Position numbers and translations under genes: made by a program. Source: Pseudoscardovia suis (lineage in GTDB: Bacteria; Actinomycetota; Actinomycetes; Actinomycetales; Bifidobacteriaceae). From it: 64,000 nucleotides of DNA. The stretch is from contig NZ_PGFC01000001.1 in assembly GCF_002797875.1 (NCBI RefSeq), forward strand, positions 620,001 to 684,000, written 5' to 3'. The notes under the pieces are model-generated. The model made no database searches, was not told the origin of the DNA, and worked only from the letters and a program-made list of their open reading frames with translations. This document shows positions 1 to 9,943 of this stretch, piece by piece (position 1 is the first letter of the stretch; each line of letters begins with the position of its first letter).

Positions 1-488
1 GCCGGGCGGTCCACGCTGGCGAGCGTGGCATAGGACTTGCGCAGGCTCTCAAGGCGCTGGTTCACATCGTCGTCGGTGACTTCGGCGGCGGGAATCTCAA
101 TCGTCAGGTCGGAAAGCTCAGGAAGGTCGAACTTCGGGCGCACCTCGACTTCAGCGGTGAACTTCAGCTTCGTGTCGGAATCCTCGGTGTCCGGGATGTC
201 CTTGACGTCGAGCTTCGGCTGGTCCATGGGGCGCAGATCCTTCTCCTGCACAGCCTTGTCGTAGAACTCAGGAACGGCATCCTGCACGGCCTCGCCGGCG
301 ATGGCTCCGAAACCGAAACGCTGCTCGACGAGCTTGCCGGGCACATGACCCTTGCGGAATCCGGGGATGTTGACCTGCTTGGCGATGTCGGTGCGAGCTT
401 TGTCAAGATACGGCTTCAGCTCGTCGTTCTCCACGGTGATGGTGAGCCTGACCTTGGTCGGCTCGAGGTTCCTCACGCTGATTTTCAC
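1..488 (-). CDS. tig: Trigger factor, partial (C-terminus outside window)
   Basis: This is the N-terminal part (about 162 residues) of the ribosome-bound chaperone and peptidyl-prolyl isomerase trigger factor. The reading frame runs off the window start, so the PPIase and C-terminal domains are not visible. Visible are the ribosome-binding domain with the family signature GFRKGHVPGK and the start of the linker to the next domain. The start is a GTG ending at 488, preceded by a GGAG ribosome-binding site, and reads MKISVRNLEP as family members do. The gene is transcribed away from the RNase D gene that ends at 550. Confidence 0.93.
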   Translation of the reverse strand, partial: MKISVRNLEPTKVRLTITVENDELKPYLDKARTDIAKQVNIPGFRKGHVPGKLVEQRFGFGAIAGEAVQDAVPEFYDKAVQEKDLRPMDQPKLDVKDIPDTEDSDTKLKFTAEVEVRPKFDLPELSDLTIEIPAAEVTDDDVNQRLESLRKSYATLASVDRP

Positions 489-549
489 TCTGCGCTCCAA
501 TTCGATAGTGATGGTCTACGCCCCTAAAGGCAACCGTTTTATAGTAACG

Positions 550-1872
550 CTACTTGAGGACGGCTTGCCGCACTTTCGCCGCAAGCGCACCCCCGAGCAG
601 CTCAGCCTGCCACTGCCTGGCGCCCTGGCGCTCCAAGAAGTCCACCACGAGCTCAGTGGTATCAAGCGCCACGCCTTCGCCCGCCTGCCAGCACAGGTTG
701 CGCACGATCTGCGGTCGCAGCAGCACATCTGCGGTCGTGCCGGTGTCCTGCGCTATCTGGTTGAGCCGGGCGCGCGATTTCTCCAACAGCTCGTAACGGT
801 CCGGATGATGGATGCGCCAGTATTTGAGCGAGCGGGGCGCCTTGCCCACGTCGTCACTCTCCTGCCCCTCCCGGCTCGCGGTCGGCAGCTGGGACGCGGG
901 CAGGGCCAGCGCACGCAGTATCGCCTGCTTCCATATGGAGGGTTTCACCTTGCGCTGCAGGGGCGCGTACCGTTCGAACATCTTGTCGCGTTCACCGCCC
1001 ACATGCATGCGCACACGTTCGTTGAGCACACGTATGGATGCAAACTGACGGCTGTTGCGCGGCTTGGCGATGGCGGCCTTGATGATGGCCGAATCCTGCA
1101 GGAGCAAGGACGGTGCGATGTCGAGTTCGCGCGCCTGGCGGTCGCGTTCCTCCCACAGCTCGCGCACGATGGCCAGTCCTCGGCGGTCATGCGACAGCTT
1201 GGATATGTAGCTGGTGTGCCGCCACGGGTCGGGCTGCTCCTCCCTGGGGGCGGTGCCTTTGGCAAGCAGATACGTGAATTCCTGCCTCGCCCACTCCTCT
1301 TTGCCCTGTGCTTTGATCTGCTCGAGCATGCGCTGGCGCAGCTCTATCAGCACCTCGACGTCCAGCGCCGCGTAATCGCGCAGGTCACGCGTCAGGGGAC
1401 GATGCGACCAGTCCGCCGCGGAATGTTCCTTGGCGAGCGTGATTCCTAGGTATTTCTCGGTGCATGCGGCAAGCCCGAAACGCTGGCATCCCAGCAACCG
1501 TGCCGCAAGCTCCGTGTCAAACAGCGCCCGGGGCGTCATGCCGATGTCCACGAAACCCGGCAGGTCCTGCAGCGAATCGTGGATGATCCACGTCGCGTCT
1601 CCCACGGCATCGTTGAACGGGCCCCAGCTCACGCCTTGCTGCGCGAGGGCGACCGGATCCACCAGCGCAATCCCTGCCCCCGTGCGCTTAAATTGCACAA
1701 GCCAATCCTGCTGCCCGTATCGATATCCGGATGCCCTCTCAGCGTCGGCTGCGATTGGTCCGTCCGCTTGCGCGAAACGGTCCACCATGTCATAGAACTG
1801 GGTGGGCGTGTCTATCACGTCGGGCACGCCGCCGCGGGGTTCCTTGAGCAGCACGGGTTCTGTGTGGGTCAT
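550..1872 (-). CDS. rnd: Ribonuclease D (3'-5' exonuclease with HRDC domain)
   Basis: An RNase D-type 3'-5' exoribonuclease that trims tRNA and other RNA ends. The DEDD exonuclease domain is visible in order: DAERASG (the D-x-E motif), HDSLQDLPGF, DTELAARLLG, and RDLRDYAALDV carrying the final Tyr and Asp. C-terminal to it are HRDC-like helical regions (around residues 210-290 and 370-430). The start is uncertain: an in-frame GTG at 1905 would add 11 residues, while the ATG at 1872 gives 440 residues. A possible -10 box (TATACT in minus orientation) lies near 1990. It is followed downstream by the trigger factor gene on the same strand. Confidence 0.85.
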   Translation of the reverse strand: MTHTEPVLLKEPRGGVPDVIDTPTQFYDMVDRFAQADGPIAADAERASGYRYGQQDWLVQFKRTGAGIALVDPVALAQQGVSWGPFNDAVGDATWIIHDSLQDLPGFVDIGMTPRALFDTELAARLLGCQRFGLAACTEKYLGITLAKEHSAADWSHRPLTRDLRDYAALDVEVLIELRQRMLEQIKAQGKEEWARQEFTYLLAKGTAPREEQPDPWRHTSYISKLSHDRRGLAIVRELWEERDRQARELDIAPSLLLQDSAIIKAAIAKPRNSRQFASIRVLNERVRMHVGGERDKMFERYAPLQRKVKPSIWKQAILRALALPASQLPTASREGQESDDVGKAPRSLKYWRIHHPDRYELLEKSRARLNQIAQDTGTTADVLLRPQIVRNLCWQAGEGVALDTTELVVDFLERQGARQWQAELLGGALAAKVRQAVLK

Positions 1873-2038
1873 GGCTTGGCAGGTGCCTTCTTTCGCTGGT
1901 TTCACTGGGGTTGTTCCACCTGGCGCACGCCGGTGCGATAGGCGCGGCGGGCGCGGGCGCGGCGGGCGCCGCGCGTCATTCGGTGAGCAGTATACCCACG
2001 CGTGTGAACGTCACGGCCGGCACCCGCCACGCACAGCG

Positions 2039-2911
2039 TCAGAACACTTCGAAACCGTGGTCGCGGAACTGCCCGCGCACCCGTTCGAGAAGCGCCGCGC
2101 CGGGGCCTTTCGCATCCTCCAGCGGGTAGTCATATCTCAACGCATGCCACTTGGGCCTTCCCAGCTGATGGAAAGGCAGCACGTCGATGTGGTCGATGGC
2201 GTCATGGAACCCATCACAGATCGTGGCGACGTTCTCCACATTCTGTTCGCTGTCGGTGAGTCCAGGCACAAGTACGAAACGCACCCAGATGCGCACGCCG
2301 AGCCGTGCGAGACGGTGGCCGAAATCAATCGTGGGCTGCAGCGCTCCCCCGGTGACCTTGTGATACGTGGCTTCGTCGCCGCTTTTGACGTCGAGCAGGC
2401 ACAGGTCGATGTCGCGAATCTGCTCGTCGCTCCATGTGGCGCCAAGGAACCCGGAGGTATCGAGGCACGTGTGGACGCCCATCTTCTTGGATTCATGGAA
2501 CACACGGGAGACGAACGCCGGCTGCATCATCGATTCGCCGCCGGAGAACGTGATGCCGCCGCCGGTGTATTGAAACACGTCGGAGTAGCGTTCGATCTTC
2601 TTCATCATCGCGTCGAAATACACGGGCTTGCCATCGCGCATCTTCCAAGTGTCGGGGTTCTGGCAGTACTGGCAGCGCAATGGGCAGCCGCTCATGAACA
2701 CCGTCATGCGCGTGCCCGGCCCGTCGACGGAGGTGTTGAGATCCCAGGAGTGCACAAACCCCAGGTCGCCGGTGCGAAGCGCTTCGATGCGGTCGCGTCT
2801 GTCGAGCCCCACCGGTGATTCGAAACCGGAAAGTCCCCCCATGAGCGTCTGGCGCTGGTATTCCTTATTGGCGCGCAGCATGTGCGGCGTCGTGGTGCGA
2901 AACTGTGACAT
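2039..2911 (-). CDS. pflA: Pyruvate formate-lyase activating enzyme (radical SAM)
   Basis: A radical SAM glycyl-radical activase that installs the radical on pyruvate formate-lyase using S-adenosylmethionine and a [4Fe-4S] cluster. The cluster motif CPLRCQYCQNPDTW (CxxxCxxC) is followed by the GGGITFSGGE segment that binds SAM. At 290 residues it is near the usual length. It lies directly downstream of pflB on the same strand, separated by about 210 bp that contain a strong hairpin terminator, so it depends on read-through or its own promoter. The start ATG at 2911 has a GGAGC ribosome-binding site. Confidence 0.95.
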   Translation of the reverse strand: MSQFRTTTPHMLRANKEYQRQTLMGGLSGFESPVGLDRRDRIEALRTGDLGFVHSWDLNTSVDGPGTRMTVFMSGCPLRCQYCQNPDTWKMRDGKPVYFDAMMKKIERYSDVFQYTGGGITFSGGESMMQPAFVSRVFHESKKMGVHTCLDTSGFLGATWSDEQIRDIDLCLLDVKSGDEATYHKVTGGALQPTIDFGHRLARLGVRIWVRFVLVPGLTDSEQNVENVATICDGFHDAIDHIDVLPFHQLGRPKWHALRYDYPLEDAKGPGAALLERVRGQFRDHGFEVF

Positions 2912-3063
2912 CGGTGCTCCTTGTGTGTTCCGTGGCCGACTGAAGAGCTGGTTGGCTGGTTGCTGCCCGGATGGACGGCGGATGGCTGCTCTGTTGACTG
3001 CTCAGGCAACTGTCTGGCGACTGTCCTGACGACTTCCCTGACGACTTTTTAGAGGGCTGAAAA

Positions 3064-3110
3064 CGGCCGCGGGGCCGGCGGCACACAGTCCGACCGGCCC
3101 CGCGGGTGTG
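3064..3110 (-). terminator. Terminator downstream of pflB
   Basis: A perfect 12-bp stem (3067-3078 with 3094-3105, arms CCGCGGGGCCGG / CCGGCCCCGCGG) with a 15-nt loop lies 20 nt after the pflB stop. Read on the minus strand the hairpin is followed within a few bases by CGTTTTC. It probably limits pflA expression relative to pflB. Confidence 0.8.
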
Positions 3111-3124
3111 AAAAACGGCGGCGC

Positions 3125-5482
3125 TTAGTCCGTCACGGCTCCCTTGTGGAACGTGCGGGAGATCACGTCGAGCTGCTGCTCCTTGGTCAGGCGCACGAAG
3201 TTCACCGCGTAGCCGGAGACGCGCACGGTCAGGTGCGGGTACTTCTCCGGGTGGTTCATCGCGTCCTCGAGCTGCTCCTTGCGAAGCACGTTGATGTTCG
3301 CGTGGTACAGGCCGTGGCCGTTGCCGGAATCAAGGATGCCCACGAGGTTCGTGATGCGGTCGTCCTCGTCGCGACCCAGGCCTTCGGGGGTGATCGTGTT
3401 CGTCAGCGAGATGCCGTCGAGCGCGTCGTTGTAGTCGATCTTGCCGACCGAGAACATCGAGGGCAGCATGCCGTGCGTGTCGCGGCCATTCTCCGGGTTG
3501 GCGCCCGGCGAATACGGCGTGCCCTTGTGGTGTCCGGACGGGAAGGAACCGGTGTTCTTGCCGTATTCGACGTTCGAGGTGATGGTGAGGATGGACTGCG
3601 TGGGCACAGCGCCGCGGTACACGGGCAGGCGACGCACCTGGCCCATGACGGTGGACACAACCCACTTGGCGAGGTCGTCCGCGCGATCATCATCATTGCC
3701 GTAGACCGGGTAGTCGCCCACGGTCTTGTAGCCGACGATCAGGTCGTCCGGGCCGTTCTCGCAATACTCGTCGGTGCCCTTGGCATCCTTGTTGTAGATC
3801 GGGTACACCTTGGCGTACTTGAGAGCGGACAGCGAGTCGGCGGCGATGGACAGGCCGGACATGCCGCAGCCGAGGGTGCGGTAGACCTCCTTGTCGTGCA
3901 GCGCCATCTCGATGGACTCGTAAGCGTACTTATCGTGCATGTAGTGGATGATGTTCAGCGCTTCGACATACGTCTCGGACAGCCATTCGAGAGCCTTCTC
4001 GTAGTTGTTCTTGACTTCCTCGAAGTCGAGCGTGCCGTCCGCCTTGGGCTTGACGGGCTCGATGTAGCCTTCGTCGATGACGCGCAGGCCGGTCATTTCG
4101 TCAATGCCGCCGTTGATGGCGTACAGCAGCGCCTTGGCGGAGTTGACGCGAGCGGCGAAGAACTGCATCTGCTTGCCCACGCGCATCGGGGAAACGCAGC
4201 ATGCGATGGCCGCGTCATCGCCCCAGTGGCTGCGGATCTGCTTGTCCGATTCGTACTGGATGGCGGAGGTGTCGATGGAGATCTTGGCGCAGAAGCGCTT
4301 GTAGCCTTCGGGGAGCTTGGGATCCCAGAAGATCGTGATGTTCGGCTCAGGGCCGGGTCCCAGGTGCTCGAGGGTGAGCGTGTTGAGCAGACGGAAGGAC
4401 GTCTTCGTGACCATGCAGCGGCCGTCGTCGCCGAAGCCTGCGTCGGACCAGGTTGCCCAGTACGGATCGCCGGAGAAGATCTTGTCATAGTCCTTGGTGC
4501 GCAGGAAGCGCACGATGCGCAGCTTCATGACAATGTTGTCGATGATCTCCTGCGCGTCGGTCTCGGTGATGAGGCCCTTCTTGAGGTCGCGTTCGAAATA
4601 GATGTCGAAGAATGCGGAGAGGCGGCCGATGGACATTGCCGCGCCATCCTGGCTCTTGACGGAGGCGAGGTAGCCCATGTAGGTCCACTGCACGGCTTCC
4701 TGCGCGGTCTGTGCCGGACGGGACAGGTCAAGGTTGTATTCCTGGCCGAGCTTGATGAGCTTCTTGAGGGCCTTGATCTGCTCGTCATGCTCCTCGCGGA
4801 AGCGAATCCAATGCTCGATCTCCGGCTCGGTGAAGTCGTTGCGGTAGGGCACGGAGTCCTTGTCGCGCTGCTTGAGCTTGATCAGGGTGTTCACGCCGTA
4901 GAGCGCCACGCGACGGTAGTCGCCGATGATGCGGCCGCGGCCGTAAGCGTCCGGCAGACCGGTGAGGATCTTGTTATGGCGGGCACGCTTGATGCGGTCC
5001 GTGTACACGCCGAACACGCCATCGTTGTGGGTCTTGCGGTAGCGGGTGTAGATCTTCTTGATCTCAGGATCGACTTCCTTGCCTGCTTCCTTGATGGCCT
5101 GCTCGACCATGCGCCAACCGCCGTTCGGCATCATGGCGCGCTTGCACGGCACGTCGGTCTGCAGACCGACGATCACGTCATCCTGGTCGTCGATGTAACC
5201 GGCGGGGAATGCGTCGATGTCAGCCGGGGTGTGCGTGTCGACGTCATAGACACGCTGCTTGCGTTCGACGGCGAGATAGTTGTCGTCGAGTGTCTTCCAC
5301 AGATGCTTGGTCTTGGCGGTCGCCGGCGCGAGGAACGACTCGTCGCCTTCATACGGCGTGTAGTTCTTCTGGATGAAGTCCCTCACGTCGATGTCTTCCT
5401 GCCAGTGGCCTCCTGCGAAGCCTTCCCACGCCTTGGCTTCCAACTCCTGCTGGGTCGCTGCCTGGCTCTCCACTGCTGCCAT
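3125..5482 (-). CDS. pflB: Pyruvate formate-lyase (formate acetyltransferase)
   Basis: The glycyl-radical enzyme that converts pyruvate and CoA to acetyl-CoA and formate, the anaerobic branch giving formate in bifidobacterial fermentation. The protein has 785 residues. The catalytic Cys pair is visible as ACCVSPM (Cys428-Cys429), and the glycyl radical site near the C-terminus as RVSGYAVNF (Gly757). The start ATG at 5482 follows AAGGAGCC. Its activase gene lies just downstream on the same strand. Repeat array 1 begins about 140 bp upstream of the start, so the promoter must lie within or between the array and the gene. Confidence 0.98.
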   Translation of the reverse strand: MAAVESQAATQQELEAKAWEGFAGGHWQEDIDVRDFIQKNYTPYEGDESFLAPATAKTKHLWKTLDDNYLAVERKQRVYDVDTHTPADIDAFPAGYIDDQDDVIVGLQTDVPCKRAMMPNGGWRMVEQAIKEAGKEVDPEIKKIYTRYRKTHNDGVFGVYTDRIKRARHNKILTGLPDAYGRGRIIGDYRRVALYGVNTLIKLKQRDKDSVPYRNDFTEPEIEHWIRFREEHDEQIKALKKLIKLGQEYNLDLSRPAQTAQEAVQWTYMGYLASVKSQDGAAMSIGRLSAFFDIYFERDLKKGLITETDAQEIIDNIVMKLRIVRFLRTKDYDKIFSGDPYWATWSDAGFGDDGRCMVTKTSFRLLNTLTLEHLGPGPEPNITIFWDPKLPEGYKRFCAKISIDTSAIQYESDKQIRSHWGDDAAIACCVSPMRVGKQMQFFAARVNSAKALLYAINGGIDEMTGLRVIDEGYIEPVKPKADGTLDFEEVKNNYEKALEWLSETYVEALNIIHYMHDKYAYESIEMALHDKEVYRTLGCGMSGLSIAADSLSALKYAKVYPIYNKDAKGTDEYCENGPDDLIVGYKTVGDYPVYGNDDDRADDLAKWVVSTVMGQVRRLPVYRGAVPTQSILTITSNVEYGKNTGSFPSGHHKGTPYSPGANPENGRDTHGMLPSMFSVGKIDYNDALDGISLTNTITPEGLGRDEDDRITNLVGILDSGNGHGLYHANINVLRKEQLEDAMNHPEKYPHLTVRVSGYAVNFVRLTKEQQLDVISRTFHKGAVTD

Positions 5483-5623
5483 AGGTGGCTCCTTTACTTA
5501 ACTTACTTGAGGTGACGCTGCATCGTGTCGCCGTCATGTACAAGTCTAATCGCATGCTGAGGTGGAATTGACGAAGACACGCGTGATGTTCGTCACAGTG
5601 ATGTCAATCACCCTCACTCTCAC
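5483..5623 (-). promoter_or_regulatory. pflB promoter and leader region
   Basis: This 140-bp gap holds the leader of pflB before repeat array 1 begins. It contains an inverted repeat, TGACGAA / TTCGTCA, separated by 13 bp near 5569-5595. A TTGACA hexamer occurs in the minus orientation around 5604, and a TAGACT hexamer lies closer to the gene, but the two are too far apart to form one promoter. The start point and regulator are not identifiable by eye. Confidence 0.35.
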
Positions 5624-6800
5624 CGAGGGCGCAAGATTTCACACCCTCGACGCAGATTAGCTTGCCCGCCGGGGCTCCACAAGCCCTAACCCCCACCGAG
5701 GGCGCAAGGATTCGCACCCCCGACAAGCAATACCACAGCCGAGGACGCACACAACCCTCCCAACCCGCGCCGAAGGCGCAAATCCACGCACCCTCGGGAC
5801 GGTTCCGCCCGCCTAGGACGCACCACAGACGCCCAACCCGCGCCCAAGGAGCAAATCCACGCACCCTCGACGCAGATTGGCTTGCCCACCGGGGCTCCAC
5901 AAGCCCTAACCCCCACCGAGGGCGCAAGGATTCGCACCCCCGACAAGCAATACCACAACCCAGGCCGGACACAGCCCACCCAATCTCCACCGAAGGCGCA
6001 AGGATTCGCACCCTCGACACGGTTTGATCCATCCAGGACGCACCACAGGCACCCAACCCGCGCCCAAGGAGCAAATCCACGCACCCTCGACACGGTTTTG
6101 CTTGCCCGCCGGGGCTCCACAAGCCCTAACCCACACCGAGGGCGCAAGGATTCGCACCCCCGACAAGCAATACCACGGCCCAGGACGGACACAGCCCGAC
6201 CGACCCCCGCCGAAGGAGCAGATCCATGCACCCCCGGAGCAGATTGGCCCGTTCAGGAAGGCACCGGGCGCACACAACCCGTGTCCAAGGAGCAAATCTG
6301 CGCACACTCGACGCGGATTGCCCCGTTCAGGAAGGCACCGGGCGCACCCAACCCACATCCAAGGAGCAGGATCACACACCCTCGACGCAGATTGGCTTGC
6401 CCACCATGGTCCCACAAGCCCTAATCCCCCACCGAGGGCGCAAGGATTCGCACCCCGGCGCAAAACAGGTATCCCAAGATAGGACTCAGCCCACCTAAAC
6501 CCACCCAATGTGCAATCATCCGCACCCTCAACGCAGATTGGCTTGCCCGCCGGGGCTCCACAAGCCCTAACCCCCATCGAGGGAGCAAGGATTCGCACCC
6601 CCGACAAGCAATACCACGGCCCAGGCCGGACACAGCCCGCTCAACCTCCGCCGAAGGCGCAAATCCACGCACCCTCGGGACGGTTCCGCCCGCCTAGGAC
6701 GCACCACAGGCGCCCAACCCGCGCCCAAGGAGCAAATCCACGCGCCCTCGACGCAGATTGGCTTGCCCGCCAAGGCAAACAGAGGCCCTAACCCTCACAG
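5624..6800. repeat. Repeat array 1: 16 palindromic units of about 74 bp
   Basis: Sixteen units with cores starting at 5624, 5697, 5771, 5845, 5917, 5991, 6065, 6137, 6211, 6286, 6360, 6433, 6506, 6578, 6652 and 6726, that is, spaced 72-75 bp. Each core (about 28 bp) has an imperfect palindrome with arms CGAGGGCGC / GCACCCTCG, followed by CGAC in most units. The roughly 45-bp sequences between cores are not unique: three main types alternate in order A-B-C (A contains GGGGCTCCACAAGCCC, B contains AAGCAATACCAC, C contains AGGACGCACCAC), giving a higher-order unit of about 220 bp. Long ORFs on both strands here are by-products of GC richness, since the period is not a multiple of three. Function unknown. 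Confidence 0.9.
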
Positions 6801-6855
6801 CCCTCTGCATGATTCTCGCTCCACCGCGCGGCATGATGACACGGCTTGATGACAC

Positions 6856-6892
6856 AGAAAACGGGCATGCGCCTTTCGCGGCCATGCCCGTT
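6856..6892 (-). terminator. Terminator of the SPOR-like small gene
   Basis: A perfect 10-bp stem AACGGGCATG / CATGCCCGTT (6860-6869 and 6883-6892) with a 13-nt loop. On the minus strand it is followed by TTTTC, a typical intrinsic terminator, 54 nt after the stop of the small gene that ends at 6946. Confidence 0.85.
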
Positions 6893-6945
6893 GTTGATTG
6901 CTGCACTATCAGTGCCTCCGTCAGCGCCTTCGTCAGCGACCTTCG

Positions 6946-7197
6946 TCAGTGTCCTTCGTCAGCGTTCTCGTCGGAGCCGCGCCCATCCTGCGAGTCGCTG
7001 TGAGCCGGCGACCATGAGTTCCATCTCTCGTCATCTCTGTCCCACTTGCAGTTGCGGTTATGCACAATCTCCCAAGCGCGCAACGCGTCCTCACGCGTGC
7101 GGTACGGCCCCAAGCGCACATTCGCAGGCGACTGCGGCCCCAGTTCGGGCTTGCCAGTCTTCGTGTTGAAGAACCACTGGTGTGCCATGTCGTTCAT
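6946..7197 (-). CDS. Small SPOR-like conserved protein
   Basis: A protein of about 83 residues. The core NTKTGKPELGP followed by RLGPYRTREDALRAWEIV has the look of the short SPOR-type domain proteins conserved in actinobacteria, which bind or are thought to bind peptidoglycan. The tail is Asp/Ser-rich and polar. No signal peptide or membrane segment is seen. The start is chosen at the ATG ending at 7197 (MNDMAHQW), with GAGGA four bases upstream; a second ATG three codons later is possible, and a longer frame reaches 7251 but is unlikely. Its cellular role is not known to me. Confidence 0.7.
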   Translation of the reverse strand: MNDMAHQWFFNTKTGKPELGPQSPANVRLGPYRTREDALRAWEIVHNRNCKWDRDDERWNSWSPAHSDSQDGRGSDENADEGH

Positions 7198-7344
7198 ATG
7201 TCCTCGATTCCTTGAATTGCAATGCGGCAGCAGCACGCGCCATCCGCCCATTCGCGGCGTTTACTAGCGGACCACTCGCAGGTCCGACTCGCGGCATCCG
7301 CTCGCGATATCCGCGACATCCACCAGCACCGCTCGCCCGCAGCT

Positions 7345-9114
7345 CTATTCGCGGAAAGCGCTGGTAATGGGCAGGCGGCGGTCACGTCCGAAAGCGAGCG
7401 CCGTCACCTTGGGTCCGAGTGGATATTGGCGGCGTTTCCATTCGGCGCGGTCCACGAGGCGCATCACGGTGTCGACGGTCCGTTCGTCGAAGCCGTCGGC
7501 GAGTAGGTCGGAGCGTCCGTGGGCTTTTTCGATGTATGCGGCGAGCACTTTGTCAAGCAGGTCGTATTCAGGCAGGGAGTCGGAGTCTTTCTGCCCGGGG
7601 CGCAGTTCCGCGCTGGGCGGCTTGATGATGGAGTTGACGGGGATGGGTGGCAGCTGGCCGTGTTCTTCGGCGTAGCGGTTGCGCCAGCGGGCGAGTTCCC
7701 ATACGCGGGTCTTGAGCAGGTCCTTGATGGGGGCGTATCCGCCGACGGCGTCGCCGTAGATGGTGGAGTAGCCGCATGCCAGTTCGCTTTTGTTGCCTGT
7801 GGCGAGCGCGAGCGCGCCTTTGGAGTTGGAGTAGGCCATGACGATGACGCCGCGGATGCGTGCCTGCAGGTTTTCTGCCGCCACTCCTTCGAGGTGGAGT
7901 TGTTGTTGGAATGCGGTGAACAGGGGTTCGATGGGTTGGATGTCGTAGTGTGCGCCGAGGTTGCGGGCGAGGTCGGCGGCGTCATCTTTGGATCCGTCGG
8001 AGCTGTACATGCTGGGCATGGAGATGCCGTATACGTTGTGTCCGCCGCATGCGTCGGCTGCCATGGTGGCGACGAGTGCGGAGTCGATGCCGCCGGAGAG
8101 TCCCAGCGTGACGGATGTGAAGTGGTTCTTGGCCATGTAGTCGGACAGTCCAAGCACGCAGGCGCGGTAGACCTCCTCGTCGCGTTCCATGGTGGGGGCG
8201 AGCGTGGAGCGGGATGCTGCGAGCGCGGCGGCGTCATGCGAGCGCGTGGGCAGTGTCCAGTAGTCGAGGGCGGGGGTGAATTGCGCGGAGCGCTCGAGGA
8301 TCGTGCCGTCGGGTGCGATGACGAAGCTGGCGCCGTCGAAGACGAGGTCGTCCTGTCCGCCTACTTGGTTGAGGTAGATGACGGGGGCGTTCACTTGCTG
8401 GGCGCGGCGCTGGCATAGTTCTTGGCGTGTGCCGGTTTTGCCTTCTTCGTAGGGCGAGCCGTTGATGGTGAGGAGTACGTCGATGCCGCGTCCTGCGAGA
8501 TCGGCGACGGGGCCGCCTTCCTGCCAGATGTCTTCGCAGATGGCGACGCCGATTTTGCGGCCGCGCACGTCGAGTACAAGGCTGCGTTCCCCGGGGGCGA
8601 AGATGCGGAATTCGTCGAATACGCCGTAGTTAGGCAGGAAGTGCTTGTCGTATCCGGCCCATACGACGCCTTCGTGGAGGACGACGAGGCGGTTTTGCGG
8701 CAATTGCTCGCCATGGGTGGCGCCCACGGTGCCCACGACGACGAACAGACCGCCCAGTCCTTCGTCCTTGAGGCGCGCGGCGAGATCGTCGGCGGTGCGG
8801 CGTGCAGCCTTGCGGAACGTGGCGCGGAATGCGAGGTCCTCGATGGGGTATCCGGTGAGTGTCATTTCGGGGCAGACGACGACGTGCGCGCCGTGTGCAG
8901 CTGCCTGACGGCAATCGTCGAGCACCTTGGCGGCGTTGCCGTCCAGGTCGCCGACGCATGTGTCGATTTGGGCGAGCGCAAAGACCACGTCCTGGGTGGT
9001 GTCGGATCCGTCGGATCGTTCGGAACGTTCCAGGTCTTCGGATTCGTGGGTTTGCGCGCTGAGAGCGTGGATGGACGCGTCATGGGAAGCAGTCTGTGTG
9101 GTCATGTGACCCAT
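7345..9114 (-). CDS. nadE: Glutamine-dependent NAD+ synthetase
   Basis: Catalyses the last step of NAD synthesis, amidating deamido-NAD with ammonia from glutamine. The N-terminal nitrilase-type glutaminase domain (about residues 25-280) shows PEMTLTGYP, DKHFLPNYGVFDE and the nucleophile region VAICEDIWQ. The C-terminal synthetase domain carries the ATP-binding SGGIDSALVA motif. The C-terminal segment KVTALAFGRDRRLPIT is typical of the family. Length from the chosen ATG at 9114 (MGHMTTQ) is 589 residues; the ATG at 9105 is also possible. The GGGAGG ribosome-binding site is rather distant, so the exact start is uncertain. Confidence 0.95.
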   Translation of the reverse strand: MGHMTTQTASHDASIHALSAQTHESEDLERSERSDGSDTTQDVVFALAQIDTCVGDLDGNAAKVLDDCRQAAAHGAHVVVCPEMTLTGYPIEDLAFRATFRKAARRTADDLAARLKDEGLGGLFVVVGTVGATHGEQLPQNRLVVLHEGVVWAGYDKHFLPNYGVFDEFRIFAPGERSLVLDVRGRKIGVAICEDIWQEGGPVADLAGRGIDVLLTINGSPYEEGKTGTRQELCQRRAQQVNAPVIYLNQVGGQDDLVFDGASFVIAPDGTILERSAQFTPALDYWTLPTRSHDAAALAASRSTLAPTMERDEEVYRACVLGLSDYMAKNHFTSVTLGLSGGIDSALVATMAADACGGHNVYGISMPSMYSSDGSKDDAADLARNLGAHYDIQPIEPLFTAFQQQLHLEGVAAENLQARIRGVIVMAYSNSKGALALATGNKSELACGYSTIYGDAVGGYAPIKDLLKTRVWELARWRNRYAEEHGQLPPIPVNSIIKPPSAELRPGQKDSDSLPEYDLLDKVLAAYIEKAHGRSDLLADGFDERTVDTVMRLVDRAEWKRRQYPLGPKVTALAFGRDRRLPITSAFRE

Positions 9115-9299
9115 CGTAGCCCGCTTGCCTCCCTTCAGGGTTCTCCCATGCTGCGCACTGCGTTCTGTCACAGGTTTGGTGGTGTGCGCCGAGGATTTCG
9201 ACAGGCTACTCAGTGCACGGGGCCGCATACTGGGCGCACCAATGAATTGGGCAAACCAACGAATGCATGCCTTCCGTGGCGTGCATGGAAAGGACCGCC

Positions 9300-9932
9300 A
9301 TGTCATCCGCCATTCCTACGGATTCTGCCGCCACTGCGAATTCGACTACCCCTGCGAATCCAAACACCCCTGCAAACGCCGATGCCCCTGCAAACGCCGG
9401 CATCCTTGCGAATCCCGGTGCCGCCGACCCCAATGCCGACGCCAACCCCAATGCTGGCGCTGCCACTGCTGACAGCGCTGCCGCCAATACAGCGGCTGCG
9501 GGCGCTCCCCTGCGTCCCCTCGCACAGACTCGGTTCCCCGGGCAGGCACAGGCCGCCGCTCAAGCGCAGTTCCCAAGGCAGACACAGTTCCCAGGGCAGA
9601 CAGCCACGCCACTGTCCGCACCTCTCAACCCGGCAGCACGGTTCGAAGCCCCCGCCGCATTCAGCCAAGTGGCGCCGGGCACGCGGAATCCACGTCGCGA
9701 GAAGCGCAGGTTCATCATCCTGCTCATCGTCATCGCCCTGCTGTGCGGCGTGGGCGGCGGCTTCGGCGGAGCAGCCATCATGGAATCGTTCTCACGTCCA
9801 GACCCCGGCTCTTCCAACAGCATGCAGACCGGCCGCGGCAGGTACGGCTCGGCGCAGATGCCGGACGAAGACCAATCATCCGGCTCCTCAACGTCGGATT
9901 CCACCGTCTCGGGCGACTCCATCACCGCGTAA
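9300..9932 (+). CDS. Ala/Pro-rich single-pass membrane protein, unknown function
   Basis: A protein of about 210 residues, unrecognised. The first 120 residues are low complexity, rich in Ala, Asn, Pro and Gln with repeated NANP-type and PRQTQFPGQ-type units. A basic patch RNPRREKRRF precedes one membrane helix (IILLIVIALLCGVGGGFGG). The remaining 45 residues are Ser/Asp-rich and would lie outside if the positive-inside rule holds. The start at 9300 follows AAAGGA. It is convergent with rarA, whose end lies 11 bp downstream, so no separate terminator fits between them. Confidence 0.6.
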   Translation: MSSAIPTDSAATANSTTPANPNTPANADAPANAGILANPGAADPNADANPNAGAATADSAAANTAAAGAPLRPLAQTRFPGQAQAAAQAQFPRQTQFPGQTATPLSAPLNPAARFEAPAAFSQVAPGTRNPRREKRRFIILLIVIALLCGVGGGFGGAAIMESFSRPDPGSSNSMQTGRGRYGSAQMPDEDQSSGSSTSDSTVSGDSITA

Positions 9933-9943
9933 GCGTCCGCCTG

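Noticed and set aside
3146..5515. 789-codon ORF antisense to pflB
   Set aside because: It mirrors pflB codon structure; long antisense ORFs are common opposite high-GC genes. Similar ones lie opposite rel, aspS, helY, parC and ftsK.
5604..6672. ORFs of 120-233 codons on both strands in repeat array 1
   Set aside because: They arise because the GC-rich repeats lack stops. The period is not a multiple of three, so frames change between units, and there are no ribosome-binding sites or known domains.
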